64,000 bases of DNA, taken from Bog-473 sp963728845. GTDB lineage: Bacteria; Actinomycetota; Acidimicrobiia; Acidimicrobiales; RAAP-2. This document shows, piece after piece, positions 1 through 9,071 of the stretch (within the stretch, counting starts at the first letter, position 1; each line of letters opens with the position of its first letter). The position numbers were made by a program, and so were the translations under genes. The notes beneath the pieces are model-generated. The model was not told the DNA's origin and did not search any database. It saw nothing but the letters and a program-made list of their open reading frames with translations. The stretch spans positions 25,480 through 89,479 of the forward strand of contig CAVSLS010000044.1 in assembly GCA_963728845.1 (NCBI GenBank), read 5' to 3'.

Positions 1-646
1 GATCACCGACAGCCAGCGAGAAGACGAAGAAGTAGGTGGGGATGGCGAAATAGCTGCCGGCCTCGCGGATGCCCCGCAGGTTGCCGTACAGGAGGAGCAG
101 CACGACGCCGACGGTGATGGCGACGGTGTCGGTCGTGTTGGCGAGGCTGGGCACGGCACTGGTGAGCGCCGCGGTGCCGGCCGACGACTGCACGGCGACG
201 GTGACCGTGTAGTCGATCAGGAGGGCCACCGCGGCGATCTGGGCGACCTTGGGCCCGAAGTTGTCGCGCGCCACCACGTAGGAGCCGCCGGCCTTGGTGT
301 AGAGCTGGATCACCTCGAGGTAGGAGAGGGTGACGAAGAAGAGGACGCCCAGGATGGCCAACGTGATGGGGACGACCAGCGCGAAGGCGGCCAGGCCGAC
401 GTAGGGCACCAGCTGGGTCAGCATCTCCTCGGTGCCGTAGGCCGAGGACGAGATGCAGTCGGGCGCCAGCACGCCCAGCGCGATGGGCCGGCTCAGCCGC
501 TCGGTGGCCAGCTGCTCGGTGACCAGCGGCGGCCCGAGCAGCCTGTTCTTGAGCCGGTAGCGGCGGGTCTCGGGGATCGTCCTCGGCGGCCACGGCGGGC
601 AGGGGGACCGTCGGCCGGGACGTCGTCGGGGTCGCCACGGCCACAC
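1..646 (-). CDS. APC-family amino acid permease, N-terminal part (runs off window)
   Basis: Membrane transporter of the amino acid-polyamine-organocation superfamily; only about the first 215 residues are in the window. The frame reads IPETRRYRLKNRLLGPPL, then SSSAYGTEEML, the helix-1 region typical of this group, followed by hydrophobic segments and KAGGSYVVARDNFGP, which matches the APC helix-3 region. The hydrophobic pattern (ALVVPITLAILGVLFFV, IAAVALLIDYTVTVAV) gives at least four membrane spans before the edge. The start is uncertain: the frame is open back to a GTG at 646, but the first 20 residues are Arg/Pro-rich and a downstream start is possible. It is divergent from the trkA pair, with about 70 bases between. 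The substrate cannot be told from this fragment. Confidence 0.75.
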   Translation of the reverse strand, partial: MWPWRPRRRPGRRSPCPPWPPRTIPETRRYRLKNRLLGPPLVTEQLATERLSRPIALGVLAPDCISSSAYGTEEMLTQLVPYVGLAAFALVVPITLAILGVLFFVTLSYLEVIQLYTKAGGSYVVARDNFGPKVAQIAAVALLIDYTVTVAVQSSAGTAALTSAVPSLANTTDTVAITVGVVLLLLYGNLRGIREAGSYFAIPTYFFVFSLAVGD

Positions 647-718
647 AGTAGAAGGAAATCTGCACTCCTGTTCCGGTCCGGTTTTTGCGTGACCCGACCC
701 GGCGTGTTGCACTGTGGC

Positions 719-1397
719 GTGCACGTGATCGTCGTCGGGTGTGGCCGCGTGGGTTCGGGCCTCGCCATCTCGCTCAGCGCCGAGGGCCACTCGGTCGCCG
801 TCATGGACAAGTCGTCCAGGGCCTTCCGGCGCCTCAAGGGCTGGGACGGGCCGTGCATCGTCGGCTCGGGGTTCGACCGCGACGACCTCGAGAAGGCCGG
901 GGCGCTGCACGCCGGCGCGCTGGCCGCCGTCACCAGCGGGGACAACACGAACATCCTGACCGTGCGCATCGCCCGCGAGACCTACAAGATCCCCAACGTG
1001 GTGGCCCGCATCTACGACCCCCGACGGGCCGAGATCTACCAGCGCCTCGGGCATCCCCACCGTGGCCACCGTCACGTGGACCATCGACCAGGTCCGGCGG
1101 CGCCTGCTGCCCGACGAGGACGTGGCCGACTGGTCCGACCCCACGGGACGCCTCGCACTGGTCGACCGCTCACTCCCCGACGCCTGGGCCGGCAGGCCGC
1201 TGTGCGACCTGGAGCAGCCCGGGCAAGCCTCAGCCTCGTAGCGGTGACCCGTGCCGGCGTGCCGCGGCTCGATGCCCGCGAGCTCGTCGGCCAGGAGGGC
1301 GACGTCCTGCACTTCGCCGTCCTCGACGACGCGTTGGCCGAGCTCGACGAGACAGCTGGCCCGGCGACGCCAGCCGAACGCGAGCAGACGTCCGTGA
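719..1397 (+). CDS. trkA: TrkA-type potassium uptake regulator, first copy (frameshifted)
   Basis: Cytosolic RCK protein that binds NAD(H) or nucleotides and gates a Trk/Ktr K+ channel. The GTG start gives VHVIVVGCGRVGSG, the Rossmann GxGxxG at residues 7-14, then VAVMDKS with the acidic end of beta 2, and GDNTNILTVRIARE. The frame breaks near 1050, where CTCGGGCATC should read CTCGGCATC, continues as PTVATVTWTIDQVRRRLLPDED, and shifts back near 1235. Both shifts look like base-call errors. With frames corrected the gene is expected to end in a TGA at 1395-1397 overlapping the GTG of the next gene, the common ceoB/ceoC arrangement. As printed, the last frame reads straight into the second copy, so a single tandem TrkA like that of E. 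coli (about 458 residues) cannot be excluded. Confidence 0.8.
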
Positions 1398-2064
1398 AGG
1401 TCGCCATCGCCGGGGCGGGAAGCGTCGGCACCGCCATCGCGTCGGATCTGCACGCCAGCGGCCACGAGGTGCTCGTCTTCGAGCAGGACCCCGATCTCGT
1501 GGAGCGCTTGCGCCCCACCCTCGACGTCACTGGGTGGCGGCGGACGCGTGCGAGGTCTCCTCGCTCGACGCGGCCGGACTGGCCACGGTCGACGTCGTCG
1601 TCGCGGCCACCGGTGACGACGAGGACAACCTCGTGATCTCGCTGCTGGCCAAGCAGGAGTTCGCCGTGCCCCGCGTCGTGGCCCGGGTCAACCACCCCAA
1701 GAACCAGTGGCTCTTCAACGAGAGCTGGGGCGTGGACGTCTCGGTGTCGACCCCCCAGCTGCTCACCGCACTGGTCGAGGAGGCGGTCTCGGTCGGTTCG
1801 CTCGTCCGGTTGCTCCAGTTCCAGGGCGGCTCCGCCCACCTGGTCGAGATCACGCTGGCCGAAGACTCGCCGGCCCGCGACACGGCCATCGCCGACCTCG
1901 CGTTCCCCCGCGACGCCGTCGTGGTGGCGGTCGTCCGGGCGGACCGCCTGATCGTCCCCCGGGGCGACACGACGCTGCAGTCCGGCGACGAGGTGCTCGT
2001 CCTCGTCGCCGCGGCCGCCGAGGACGCGGTCCATTCGCTGTTCATCGCGGACCTGCAGGCGTAA
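1394..2064 (+). CDS. trkA: TrkA-type potassium uptake regulator, second copy (frameshifted)
   Basis: Second RCK subunit, about 222 residues with TrkA-N and TrkA-C domains. The GTG start gives VKVAIAGAGSVGTAIA, with a Rossmann motif at residues 6-11, and EVLVFEQDPD. A one-base loss near 1530 moves the frame to WVAADACEVSSLDAAG, followed by VVVAATGDDEDNL, RVVARVNHPKNQWLF and a C-terminal TrkA-C domain with TLQSGDEVLVLV. It overlaps the first trkA by the GTGA junction, so the two are probably translated together and form mixed assemblies. Mycobacterial CeoB/CeoC are the nearest known layout. No membrane channel subunit lies next to it; the permease at 1-646 is of the APC type. Confidence 0.85.
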
Positions 2065-2185
2065 GCGAAACCGGACCGCAACCTCCGCGACGGCCCAGTT
2101 CACGAGCACCGAACGTTCGCGACCTCGTCCTCCAATTGTCACGTGTGCTCAAGGACGGGCCCAGGTCGGCCGTACCATTACATAT

Positions 2186-2990
2186 ATGGAGGCGGCCTTC
2201 TTCGACCTCGACAAGACGGTCATCGACCGCGCCTCCATCGCCGCGTTCGGGCGACCGTTCCTCAAGGGCGGGCTCATCAACCGCCGGCTGGTGGCCCGGG
2301 CCGCCATCTCGCAGCTGATCTACCTCTACTTCGGGGCCGACGAGGAACGCCTCGTGCGCGTCCGCGAATCGATGCTGGCGGTGACCAAGGGCTGGGACCG
2401 GGCCCAGGTGCGCCAGATCGTCCGCGAGACGATGCTCCAGACGATGGAGCCGATCATGTACGCCGAGGCGCTCGAGCTCATGGAGCTGCACCGGGCGGCA
2501 GGCCACCGTGTGTACCTGGTGTCCGCATCGCCCGAAGAGATCGTGCTGCCCCTGGCGGACCTCCTGGGCGTCGACGGTGCCATCTGCTCGCGGGGCGAAG
2601 TCGACGAGCAGGGCCGCTACACCGGGCGCATGGCCTTCTACGCCTACGGCGAGTCGAAGGCGACCGCCATGCGCGAGCTGGCGGACGCGCACGGGCATCG
2701 ACCTCGCGGCCAGCAGCGCCTACTCGGACTCGGCGACCGATCTCCCCATGCTCGAGGCGGTCGGGCGCCCGGTGGCGGTCAACCCCGACCGCGCCCTGGC
2801 CAAAGTGGCACGCGAGCGCGGCTGGGAGGTGCGCAACTTCACGAAGCCGATCCGCCTCCGCGATCGGGTCGGCCGCACGACGCCGGTGGTGACGACGAGC
2901 CTCGCCGTCGCCGGCGCGGCGCTCATCTTGTGGCGGCGCGGCCTGCGCGGCCGTCACGCGCCGGGGCCGACCGGCCGGCGCGCCGCCTAG
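2186..2990 (+). CDS. HAD-superfamily IB phosphatase, SerB-like (frameshifted)
   Basis: Phosphomonoesterase of the HAD IB family. The N terminus has the nucleophile motif FFDLDKT (residues 5-11). Motif II is VYLVSASPEEIV, the lysine is in GESKATAMREL, and motif III is SDSATDLPMLEAVG followed by AVNPD. The frame breaks near 2695 at GCACGGGCATCGAC, where dropping one G restores GIDLAASSAYSDS. A single C-terminal hydrophobic segment (TTSLAVAGAALILW) may anchor the protein. The family includes phosphoserine phosphatases and lyso-PA phosphatase-like proteins; the substrate is not determined here. ATG 2186 follows AT-rich TTACATAT, so a leaderless transcript is possible. Confidence 0.82.
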
Positions 2991-3010
2991 CGCGCGAGTC
3001 CCCAGGCGCC

Positions 3011-3085
3011 CTACGCGTCGCGGAGGCGGCGGGCGGCGATGACGCCGAGGGCGACCAGCAGGGCGAGGACGATCAGCTTCTTCAT
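3011..3085 (-). CDS. Very small predicted membrane peptide (24 aa)
   Basis: The reverse strand encodes MKKLIVLALLVALGVIAARR and four more residues: one hydrophobic helix between two charged ends. It lies alone between the HAD phosphatase and the sigma factor. Short MKKL-type membrane peptides are common in actinobacteria (the DLW-39 family is similar in style), but the DLW tail is absent, so no family is assigned. The coding call rests on a clean ATG, a stop and the amphipathic design. Confidence 0.4.
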   Translation of the reverse strand: MKKLIVLALLVALGVIAARRLRDA

Positions 3086-3122
3086 GACCGTGAAGCCTAG
3101 GCGCCGCTAGACCGTCAGCAGG

Positions 3123-4058
3123 TCACGCGCCCCGGTGTCCGAGGACGGGATGGCGCAGCTTCGACATGGCGCGGGCCTCAATCTGGCGGATCCGCTCCCG
3201 GGTCAGGTTGAAGTGCTCGCCCACCTCCTCGAGGGTGCGGGGCTCACCCCGGTCCAGCCCGAAGCGCAGGCGCAGGATCTCCCGCTCCCGTTCGTCGAGC
3301 GGGGAGAGGAGCCGGCCGATCTCGTCGGGCAGCAGCGACACCGCGGCGACCTCGAAGGGCGACTCGGCGGAACGGTCCTCGACCACGTCGCCCAGCTCGG
3401 CGTCCCCGTCCTCACGCAGCGGCTCGGACAGCGACAGCGGCTCGGCACGGAACCGCAGGGCCTCGACCAGCTTGTCCTCGGGCATCTCGACCTCGACGCC
3501 GAGCTCGGCCAGCGTGGCCGGGCGGCCGAGCTTGAGCTCCAGGCGCGCCTGGGCCTTCTGCACCCGGGCCAGGGTGTCGCCGGCGTGCACGGGCAGGCGG
3601 ATCGTCCGCCCCGTGTTGGCGATGCCCCGGGTGATGGCCTGACGGATCCACCAGGTGGCGTACGTGGAGAACTTGAAGCCCTTGCGCCAGTCGAACTTCT
3701 CGACGGCGTGCATCAGGCCGAGATTCCCCTCCTGGATCAGGTCGAGCAGGGGCAGGCCCGACGCCTGGTACTTCTTGGCGATGGAGACCACGAGCCGCAG
3801 GTTCGACTGCACGAACGTCTGCTGGGCCTGCTCGCCCTCCATGACGGCGCGGCGGAGTTCACGCTTCTTCGCCGTGGTCAGGCCCTTGGGCGCCTTGGCC
3901 ACCTCCGCCTCGGCGGCCCTCCCCGCCTCGATGGCCTGGGCCAACCTGACCTCGTCGTCCTTGGTCAGCAGTGGGTACTGACCGATGTCCGTCAGGTAGA
4001 GCCGTACGAGATCCTCGTCGTCGCGCTCGATTCGTTCCTTCGCCAAGATCGTCGCCAA
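3123..4058 (-). CDS. RNA polymerase sigma factor, RpoD/SigA-SigB class
   Basis: Sigma-70 group 1/2 factor, about 311 residues. Region 1.2 is DEDLVRLYLTDIGQYPLL, region 2 contains SNLRLVVSIAKKY, LDLIQEGNLGLMHAVEKFD and FSTYATWWIRQAI (the -10 reader), region 3 follows RTIRLPVHAGD, and region 4.2 has TLEEVGEHFNLTRERIRQIE (the -35 reader). The start is uncertain. The frame is open to 4187, but the first 43 residues of that form do not look like a sigma factor, so the TTG at 4058 (LATILAKERIERD) is preferred although its GGAAGG lies too close to be ideal. Without the long acidic N-terminal extension of a housekeeping SigA it may be either a short primary sigma or a SigB-like paralog. Confidence 0.88.
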   Translation of the reverse strand: MATILAKERIERDDEDLVRLYLTDIGQYPLLTKDDEVRLAQAIEAGRAAEAEVAKAPKGLTTAKKRELRRAVMEGEQAQQTFVQSNLRLVVSIAKKYQASGLPLLDLIQEGNLGLMHAVEKFDWRKGFKFSTYATWWIRQAITRGIANTGRTIRLPVHAGDTLARVQKAQARLELKLGRPATLAELGVEVEMPEDKLVEALRFRAEPLSLSEPLREDGDAELGDVVEDRSAESPFEVAAVSLLPDEIGRLLSPLDEREREILRLRFGLDRGEPRTLEEVGEHFNLTRERIRQIEARAMSKLRHPVLGHRGA

Positions 4059-4211
4059 ACCTTCCGTCCCATGGCCTCGGCAAGGGGGACCCCACCGGGC
4101 TGTCGCGCTCGTGTGTGCAGTCCGGCACCCCGTTCCTGGCGCACGTGTGCTGCGGAGACAGTGTAATCGTGCTGTCAAGATGGGCATACAGCAGGGAAAA
4201 TGCGGGTTTCT

Positions 4212-4769
4212 TCAAACGCCCGTTCGAACGCCTCCCCGAGCTCGACGCCCCTCCGATGCCGCGGCGGACCCCTCGACGAGGGCCCGGCCACCCCGGATCT
4301 CGCCCCTCAGGAGGCGCTGGGCCCCCGCCAGGGTGTCCATGACCGGTGCCTCGCAGACCGGAACGGCCGACGCCAGGTGGGCCACATAGGTCAGCTCCAG
4401 CCGAGGGAGGACCGTCTCGACCAGGGCGGCGACGGCCGCCCGCTGGTCCGGCTCGGCCTCCAGGGCGTCGAGCGCTCCCGCCAGCGGCCCCACCGGCGCG
4501 ACGACCAGGGCGGCCGGGTCGATGCCCGCACGCACCGGGAGCCGCTCGGCCCAGCGGCCGGCGACCTCGCCATGGTGCCGGGAGACGGCTGCGCACCAGA
4601 CCCGCAGCTCGGGTCCCGGCGCCGCGTCCGCGCCCTCACTCGGCGCCGACGCCCACACGCCGGTCAACTGGAAGATCCGGTGCTCGACCCAGCCGTAGGC
4701 GCCCACCAGACGGGCCAGCTCGTCGATGCCGCGCCACGGTCTCTCGGGGACGCCGGCCGCCTCAGCCAC
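4212..4769 (-). CDS. Conserved hypothetical protein, possibly ferritin-like helical
   Basis: A 185-residue, mostly helical protein beginning with a GTG that overlaps the stop of the upstream NAD synthetase gene (GTGGCTGAGG). It has WVEHRIFQLTGVWA near the N terminus, AAVSRHHGEVAGRWAERLP in the middle and VLPRLELTYVAHL later. The spaced E/H residues in long helices suggest a ferritin- or DinB-like four-helix bundle, but a full metal motif cannot be shown. It is probably co-transcribed with nadE and lies just before the sigma gene on the same strand. Function unknown. Confidence 0.6.
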   Translation of the reverse strand: MAEAAGVPERPWRGIDELARLVGAYGWVEHRIFQLTGVWASAPSEGADAAPGPELRVWCAAVSRHHGEVAGRWAERLPVRAGIDPAALVVAPVGPLAGALDALEAEPDQRAAVAALVETVLPRLELTYVAHLASAVPVCEAPVMDTLAGAQRLLRGEIRGGRALVEGSAAASEGRRARGGVRTGV

Positions 4770-6503
4770 CCCCCGACTCCTCGAGAGCCGAGGAGCGGTA
4801 GCGGTTGGTGATGGGCATGCGCCGGTCCTTGCCGAACGCCTTGGTCGTGATGCGCACGCCCGGTGGCATCTGCCGGCGCTTGTACTCGGCGCCGTCGACG
4901 AGGCGCACGACCCGGTCGACCACCGCCGGATCGAATCCCTCCGAGACGAGGTCGGCCGCGGTGCGGTCGCGCTCCACGTAGCCCCGCAACACCGGATCGA
5001 GCTCCTCGTAGGGAGGGAGCGACTGGTCGTCGCGCTGGTCCGGACGCAACTCGGCCGACGGCGGTTTGTCGAGCACGCTGTCGGGGATCGGTCCCGGCAG
5101 GCCCTCGAGCACCGCCTGGGTGTTGCGATAGCGGCACAGGTCGTAGACCAACGTCTTGGGCACGTCCTTGATCACGGCGAACCCGCCCGCCGAGTCTCCG
5201 TAGAGGGTGGAGTAGCCGGTGGCCATCTCGCTCTTGTTGCCCGTGGTCAGCACGATCCACCCCTTGGCGTTCGAGACCGCCATCAGCAGCACGCCGCGCA
5301 GGCGCGACTGCAGGTTCTCGTCGGTCAGGCCGAAGGGCTCGCGGCCGAGGACGGGCGCCAGCATCGAGGCGAAGGCGACGTGGGCCTCCTCTATGGGCAC
5401 CACCTTCAGGTCGATGCCCAGGCGTTCGGCGAGCACGCCGGCATCGTGACGCGAGCCGTCGCTCGAATAGCGCGACGGCATGGAGAGTCCGTGCACTCGC
5501 TGCGCACCCAGCGCGTCCACGGCGACCGTCGCCACGAGCGACGAGTCGATGCCGCCCGACAGGCCGATGACGGCGTCGGAGAAGCCGTTCTTGCGCAGGT
5601 AGTCGCGTGTCCCGAGCACCAGCGCCGAGTAGACCTCGGCGTGGTCGCCCAAGGGCGGTCGAGGAGATCGCGGGGCCAGCAGCGGGCCGCTCGGCCCGGT
5701 AGGGCTCGGTCACCACGATCCGCGGCAACAACTCGGTGACCGCGTGGGGTGGGTGGCGGCCGATCGGGAGGTCGACGACCACGAGGTCTTCGGCGAACTG
5801 CGCGCCCGAGGCCACCAGCGTGCCGTCGGGCGCGACCACGAGGGAGTCGCCGTCGAAGACGAGCTCGTCCTGCCCTCCCACCTGGTTCACGTACGCGATG
5901 GCGCAGCCGGCTTCGGCCACCCGGCGCGACAACATGGCGAGACGCTCCGTCCGCCGTCCGCGGTTGTAGGGCGACGCGTTGAGGTTCACGACGACGTCGG
6001 CGCCGGCCCGGCCGGCATGCGCGACCGGCCCCTCGTCGAACCAGACGTCCTCGCAGATGGAGACGCCCACCCAGGCTCCGGCCACGCCGAAGAGGGGCGG
6101 CGGCTCGTCACTGGGCAGGAACCACCGCTGCTCGTCGAAGACGCCGTAGTTGGGGAGGAAGTGCTTGCGGTACACCCCGACCACGCGCCCACCCGCGCAC
6201 ACCGCCGCCGCGTTGGCCAACCCGCCGCCTCCGGGCGCGGCACCCACGAATCCGACCACGACCGCACACTGCCGGGTCGCCGCCGCGACCTTTTCGAGCG
6301 CGGCCACGTTGTCGGCGACGAACCCAGGCTTGAGGAGGAGGTCCTCGGGCGGGTAGCCCGGGATGGCAAGTTCGGGCACGACGCAGATGTCGGCCTCCGC
6401 CGCCTCGGCGCGCCGCCAGCGCGGCCAGCACCCGCTCGACGTTGCCCGACAGGTCGCCCACCACGGTGTTGACCTGTGCGGCGGCGAGGCGCAGGTGCGG
6501 CAT
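4762..6503 (-). CDS. nadE: Glutamine-dependent NAD+ synthetase (two frameshifts)
   Basis: Makes NAD+ from nicotinate adenine dinucleotide using ATP and ammonia released from glutamine. The N-terminal nitrilase-type glutaminase domain starts MPHLRLAAAQVNTVVGDLSG and shows the catalytic triad regions: Glu in VVPELAIPGYPPEDLL, Lys in YRKHFLPNYGVFDE and Cys in VSICEDVWFDEG. The synthetase domain has the PP-loop IGLSGGIDSSLVATVA, then LTTGNKSEMATGYSTLYGD and YKRRQMPPGVRIT near the C terminus. The frame changes near 6415 (ALAARR/RRAEAAEAD) and near 5650 (end of the glutaminase domain). Combined length is about 580 residues, as expected for the two-domain enzyme. It is divergent from glnA, sharing a region of about 100 bases. 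Confidence 0.9.
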
Positions 6504-6599
6504 CGTCCCAGATTACTGGCGGTCCGCGCTGTCCCGGAGGGGTGGGCCGGCCCGGGTCCGCGGATGGACGGGGTGCGCACGGCGTGCGAAGCTTGGGCG

Positions 6600-7934
6600 G
6601 TGCAAAGCCAGCGGGACTACGTCCTCCGGACCGTGGAGGAGCGGGGCATCCGCTTCGTCCAGCTGTGGTTCACCGACGTGCTCGGGACCCCGAAGGGTTT
6701 CAACATCACCTCCGCCGAGCTGGAGAATGCGCTCGACGAGGGGATGACCTTCGACGGTTCGGCCATCGACGGGTTCAGCCGCGTCCAGGAGGCCGACGTC
6801 CTGGCCCGGCCGGACCCCAAGACCTTCCAGCTGCTGCCGTTCCACCATGACGACGCACAGGTGGCGCGCGTCTTCTGCGACATCGCCAACCTCGACGGCA
6901 CCCCCTTCGAGGGCGACCCCAGGCACGCCCTGCGCCGCATGCTCGAGCGCGCCCGCGCCGCCGGCTACACCTTCTTCGCCTCGCCCGAGGTGGAGTACTT
7001 CTACTTCGCCGACGCGGACCCCGTGCGCGGACCGGTGACGCTCGACTCGGGTTCGTACTTCGATCTCACGGTGGCCGACCTGACGAGCGACCTGCGGCGG
7101 CGCTCCGTGCTCATGCTCGAGGAGATGGGCATACCCGTCGAGCACACCCAGCACGAGGACGCGCGCAGCCAGCACGAGATCGACCTGCGCTACACCGACG
7201 CCCTCACCATGGCCGACACCGTGATGACGACCCGCATGGTGATCAAGGAGATGGCGCGTCAGGAGGGCGTTTTCGCCTCCTTCATGCCCAAGCCTCTCGC
7301 GGGTGTGCAGGGCTCTGGCATGCACACCCACATCTCGCTCTGGGAAGGCGAGCGCAACGCCTTCGTCGACGAGGGCGACCGCTACGGGCTCTCCGAGGTG
7401 GCACGCCGGTTCATCGCCGGGCTGCTGCACCACGCCCGCGAGATCACCGCCGTCACCAACCAGTGGGTCAACTCCTACAAGCGGCTCATCGGCGGATACG
7501 AGGCGCCGGTCCACGTCAGCTGGGCCCGCAACAACCGATCGGCGCTGGTGCGGGTGCCCGTCGTCAAGATGGGCAAGACCGAGTCCACTCGCCTGGAGTA
7601 CCGGGCGCCCGACAGCGCGTGCAACCCCTACCTCACCTTCTCGGTGATCCTCGCCGCCGGGCTGCGCGGCATCGCGGAGGACTACCCGCTGCCACCCGAA
7701 GCCGACGACAACCTGTTCACCCTGACACCGAAGGAGCTGGCCAAGAAGGGGATCGAGCCGCTGCCCTCGAGCCTGCACGACGCGGTCAACGAGATGGAGG
7801 GCTCTGAGCTGCTGGCCGACGCGCTCGGCGACCACGTCTTCGAGTGGTTCATCCGCAACAAGCGCGAGGAATGGGACGCCTATCAGGCCGAGGTCACCCA
7901 GTACGAGCTGGACCGGTACCTCCCGCTGCTCTGA
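6600..7934 (+). CDS. glnA: Glutamine synthetase type I (GlnA2-like)
   Basis: ATP-dependent ligation of ammonia to glutamate; 444 residues from a GTG at 6600. The beta-grasp domain has FVQLWFTDVLGTPKGFNI and DGSAIDGFSRVQEADV. The catalytic domain has FFASPEVEYFYF (metal Glu), QHEIDLRYTDALTMADT, SGMHTHISL (the ammonia/ATP His region), NSYKRLIGGYEAPV and RLEYRAPDSACNPYL. The loop that in adenylylated enzymes reads NLYDLP is NLFTLTPKEL here, so the modifiable Tyr is missing and regulation by GlnE is not expected. The N terminus and length resemble mycobacterial GlnA2. It is 13 bases upstream of the GlnR-like regulator, which suggests co-transcription. Confidence 0.93.
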   Translation: MQSQRDYVLRTVEERGIRFVQLWFTDVLGTPKGFNITSAELENALDEGMTFDGSAIDGFSRVQEADVLARPDPKTFQLLPFHHDDAQVARVFCDIANLDGTPFEGDPRHALRRMLERARAAGYTFFASPEVEYFYFADADPVRGPVTLDSGSYFDLTVADLTSDLRRRSVLMLEEMGIPVEHTQHEDARSQHEIDLRYTDALTMADTVMTTRMVIKEMARQEGVFASFMPKPLAGVQGSGMHTHISLWEGERNAFVDEGDRYGLSEVARRFIAGLLHHAREITAVTNQWVNSYKRLIGGYEAPVHVSWARNNRSALVRVPVVKMGKTESTRLEYRAPDSACNPYLTFSVILAAGLRGIAEDYPLPPEADDNLFTLTPKELAKKGIEPLPSSLHDAVNEMEGSELLADALGDHVFEWFIRNKREEWDAYQAEVTQYELDRYLPLL

Positions 7935-7947
7935 CACCGACGAACCG

Positions 7948-8721
7948 ATGGACCCCCTCCTCTGCTTCCCCGCCGATCTGCCCGCCGAGGTGACCCTCGC
8001 GCTGCAGAGCGCCGGCCTCGGGCACCACGGGGTCGCGGGAACCGACGACCTCGCGGCTCCCGGTCCGGACGGCCGCACCACCGGCTATTCGGGCGCGCTG
8101 GTCGTCGCGGGCGACGACATGACCGCCGCGGTCGCGTTCTGCCGCCACCTCCGCCTGCGCGAGGTGCCGCTGGCGCCGCTGCTCCTCGCCATCGGACCGC
8201 ACCAGGTGGGCGAGCTGCTGCTGCGCGACGACCTCTACGACGACTTCTGCGTCCTGCCCGCCCGGCCGGAGGAGCTCGTGGCACGCCTGCAGCACCTGTT
8301 CTGGCGGACCGGGCAGAGCATGCGTCCCGACATCATCGAGTACGGGCCCTTGATGCTCAACCTCGAGACCTACCAGGCGGCGGTCGCGGGCCGGGTCCTC
8401 GACCTGACCTACATGGAGTACGAGCTGCTGCGCTTCCTCGCCGGCCATCCGGCCAAGGTCTTCACCCGCGAGACCCTGCTCAGTCGGGTCTGGGGCTACG
8501 AGTACTACGGCGGAGCGCGGACGGTCGACGTCCACATCCGTCGCCTGCGGGCCAAGCTGGGAGAGGAGCACGCCCATCTGATTCAGACGGTTCGTTCCGT
8601 CGGGTACCGCTTCGGTCAGGTGGCCTGGCACCCCGGCGTGGCGCAGCGCAACGGTGCTGCGGGGTCGGGCCCGGCCGGGGCGCCGGCGGTCGCCCCCGCC
8701 TCTCAGACGACCGGCGCGTAG
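7948..8721 (+). CDS. OmpR-type winged-helix regulator with degenerate receiver (GlnR-like)
   Basis: A 257-residue DNA-binding protein. The C-terminal winged helix is clear: LDLTYMEYELLRFLAGHPAKV, TRETLLSRVWGYEYYGGART and VDVHIRRLRAKLGEEH, then IQTVRSVGYRFG. The N-terminal 110 residues take the place of a receiver, but the beta-3 end is GALVVAGDD and the lysine loop is CVLPARPEEL, so the phospho-acceptor geometry is poor. This is the pattern of orphan actinobacterial GlnR proteins, which act without a kinase. Its position directly behind glnA fits a nitrogen-control role. That role is inferred from context. The last 19 bases overlap the convergent RidA gene. Confidence 0.85.
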   Translation: MDPLLCFPADLPAEVTLALQSAGLGHHGVAGTDDLAAPGPDGRTTGYSGALVVAGDDMTAAVAFCRHLRLREVPLAPLLLAIGPHQVGELLLRDDLYDDFCVLPARPEELVARLQHLFWRTGQSMRPDIIEYGPLMLNLETYQAAVAGRVLDLTYMEYELLRFLAGHPAKVFTRETLLSRVWGYEYYGGARTVDVHIRRLRAKLGEEHAHLIQTVRSVGYRFGQVAWHPGVAQRNGAAGSGPAGAPAVAPASQTTGA

Positions 8722-9071
8722 GCCCAGGCCTCGACCTCGACCCTGGCCCCGATCGGCAGGGCGGCGACCGCGACCGCCGAGCGGGTGGGGCGGTCCTCCA
8801 CGAAGTACTCGACCCACACCTCGTTCACGGCCGCGAAGTCGCCCATGTCGACGAGGTAGAGGGTCGTCTTGACGACGTCGGCCAGCGTCGCCCCCTCGAT
8901 GGCGAGCACCTCGGCCACGTTCTGGAGCGCCTGGCGGAGCTCCGCGACCGTGCCACCGGGCGCCAGACCTGCGCCACCCGCCTCAGCGGATGCCAGGCCG
9001 ACCTGGCCCGAGGTGATGACCCAGTCGCCGACGCGGCGAACCGGGGAATAGGGACCGACGGCTGGACTCAT
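8703..9071 (-). CDS. RidA-family (YjgF/Rid) protein
   Basis: 122-residue Rid-family protein; RidA itself hydrolyses reactive enamine/imine intermediates such as 2-aminoacrylate, protecting PLP enzymes. It shows GPYSPVRRVGDWVITSGQVGL, LRQALQNVAEVLAIEGATLADVVK split across the central helix, and FVEDRPTRSAVAVAALP with the conserved Arg that binds the substrate carboxylate. The C terminus is VEVEAWAYAPV. The length matches the family. It overlaps by 4 bases the downstream 2Fe-2S/molybdopterin-like gene on the same strand, so the two may be one operon. Confidence 0.88.
   Translation of the reverse strand: MSPAVGPYSPVRRVGDWVITSGQVGLASAEAGGAGLAPGGTVAELRQALQNVAEVLAIEGATLADVVKTTLYLVDMGDFAAVNEVWVEYFVEDRPTRSAVAVAALPIGARVEVEAWAYAPVV

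Noticed and set aside
493..969. 158-residue reverse-strand frame covering the permease start and trkA
   Set aside because: It is a third frame beside the recognisable permease reading and antisense to the trkA Rossmann motif.
719..2064. Programmed ribosomal frameshifting in the trkA genes
   Set aside because: No slippery heptamer or downstream pseudoknot is evident, and similar one-base breaks occur in many unrelated genes at G/C runs.
4167..4178. Promoter of the sigma gene with TTGACA and TACACT (reverse strand)
   Set aside because: The two hexamers are only 7 bases apart, not 16-19, so they cannot form one sigma-70 promoter.
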